Shown here: piece after piece, positions 63,360-64,000 of the stretch | Numbering within the stretch: the stretch's first letter is position 1 | Layout: each line of letters starts with the position of its first letter | From: Mariniflexile sp. TRM1-10 | Lineage (GTDB): Bacteria > Bacteroidota > Bacteroidia > Flavobacteriales > Flavobacteriaceae | Assembly: GCF_003425985.1 (NCBI RefSeq) | Contig: NZ_CP022985.1 | Location: 2,774,001 to 2,838,000, forward strand | DNA: 64,000 nt | Direction: 5' to 3' | The notes under the pieces: generated by a model | The model's database searches: none | What the model was told of the DNA's origin: nothing | Seen by the model: the letters and a program-made list of their open reading frames with translations, nothing else | Program-made: the position numbers and the translations under genes

Positions 63360-64000
63360 ATGAAACTAATGAAATTAGGCTACAAGCTTATTTTAATGTG
63401 CCTTACAGTGACAATTTTGTATTCTTGTAAAGAAGCTAAATACACCAATTATCTATTTACCTATTTCACGGGAAATGGACCAGGAGAAGAATCCATTCGT
63501 TATGCCTTAAGTCGCAATGGTTATAATTATTATGCGCTTAATAACAATCAACCTATTATAGATTCTAAGGCAATTAGCTCATCGGGAGGAGTTCGAGACC
63601 CTCATATTTTACGTGGTGCAGATGGAAAAACGTTTTATATGGTGGTTACGGATTTGTATGTAACAGAACAAGGTTGGAATAATTATGCCATGATTTTAAT
63701 GAAATCAACCGATTTGATTAATTGGACCTCATCAATTATAAACATTCCTGAAACATATCCAAAGGAATATGGTGACATTAAACGTGTTTGGGCACCACAA
63801 ACCATTTATGACGAAAAGACAAATCAGTATATGATATACTGGTCTATGTTAGGCAACGAAGGGCCAGATATTATTTACTATGCCTACGCAAATAAGGATT
63901 TTACAGGATTGGCAACGACCCCAAAACAGTTGTTTTATAGCCCATCAAACAGTGCTTGTATAGATGGTGATATTATTTATAATGATGGTAAATATCACCT
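63360..64000 (+). CDS. GH43-like glycoside hydrolase, lipoprotein (truncated by window edge)
   Basis: An open frame from ATG 63360 runs off the right edge; 213 codons are visible. The N-terminus MKLMKLGYKLILMCLTVTILYSC is an SPII signal. The visible part is a five-bladed propeller of the GH43 type: TNYLFTYFTGNGPGEESIRY, then ALSRNGYNYYALNNNQPII, the catalytic-base candidate in GGVRDPHILRG, TFYMVVTDLYV, LINWTSS, and RVWAPQTIYDEKTNQYMIYW. GH43 covers arabinofuranosidases, xylosidases and beta-1,3-galactosidases; the subfamily cannot be assigned from this part. It continues the second PUL to the right. Confidence 0.88.
   Translation, partial: MKLMKLGYKLILMCLTVTILYSCKEAKYTNYLFTYFTGNGPGEESIRYALSRNGYNYYALNNNQPIIDSKAISSSGGVRDPHILRGADGKTFYMVVTDLYVTEQGWNNYAMILMKSTDLINWTSSIINIPETYPKEYGDIKRVWAPQTIYDEKTNQYMIYWSMLGNEGPDIIYYAYANKDFTGLATTPKQLFYSPSNSACIDGDIIYNDGKYH

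Overview
The window looks like chromosomal DNA of a marine-type Bacteroidota bacterium, most likely a member of Flavobacteriaceae. The base composition is strongly AT-rich. There are two SusC/SusD outer-membrane pairs, many SPII lipoproteins, proteins with C-terminal type IX secretion (T9SS) sorting domains, a hybrid two-component regulator (HTCS), and a dense set of carbohydrate-active enzymes. No tRNA, rRNA, CRISPR array or transposase gene was recognised.

Region 1 (1-34366) reads as an N-glycan (glycoprotein glycan) utilisation locus. A LytS/LytTR-type two-component system is transcribed leftwards (1-1551). A long rightward series follows: GH92 alpha-mannosidase, sodium:solute symporter, GH130 mannoside phosphorylase, CBM9-like lipoprotein, GH10-like putative hydrolase, MFS sugar permease, glycosylasparaginase, GH2, GH20, GH29, a second GH92, a GH3 with PA14, SusC, SusD, a PNGase F-type N-glycanase, a second MFS permease and an Asp-box (sialidase-like) propeller. 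Together they could release N-glycans from protein, import them, strip Fuc, Gal, GlcNAc and Man, phosphorolyse the Man-GlcNAc core, and cleave GlcNAc-Asn. The order of steps is inferred from family knowledge.

Region 2 (34780-64000, running off the right edge) is a second PUL. It holds an HTCS regulator, a GH2, SusC, SusD, two surface-lipoprotein candidates with DUF4959/DUF5000- and DUF4998/DUF5013-like features, a lipoprotein with an HExxH zinc motif, two secreted proteins sharing an unrecognised N-terminal domain (one also carrying a BNR_4-like propeller), a GH128-like multidomain enzyme, another GH2 and the start of a GH43. Its substrate cannot be fixed from sequence alone. No sulfatase is present in the window. 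A 22-bp-spaced direct repeat just upstream of its first enzyme gene is a good candidate HTCS operator.

The intergenic spaces hold at least three families of short non-coding elements with terminal inverted repeats. Family A is at 331-488, 31229-31306 and 53522-53703. Family B is at 9049-9226, 17133-17330 and 30832-31030. Family C is at 34477-34693 and 60184-60399. A fourth, leader-like motif recurs ahead of four genes. A broken 3' remnant of the HExxH lipoprotein family sits next to one family C copy. These suggest that the locus has been reshaped by small mobile or recombining elements.
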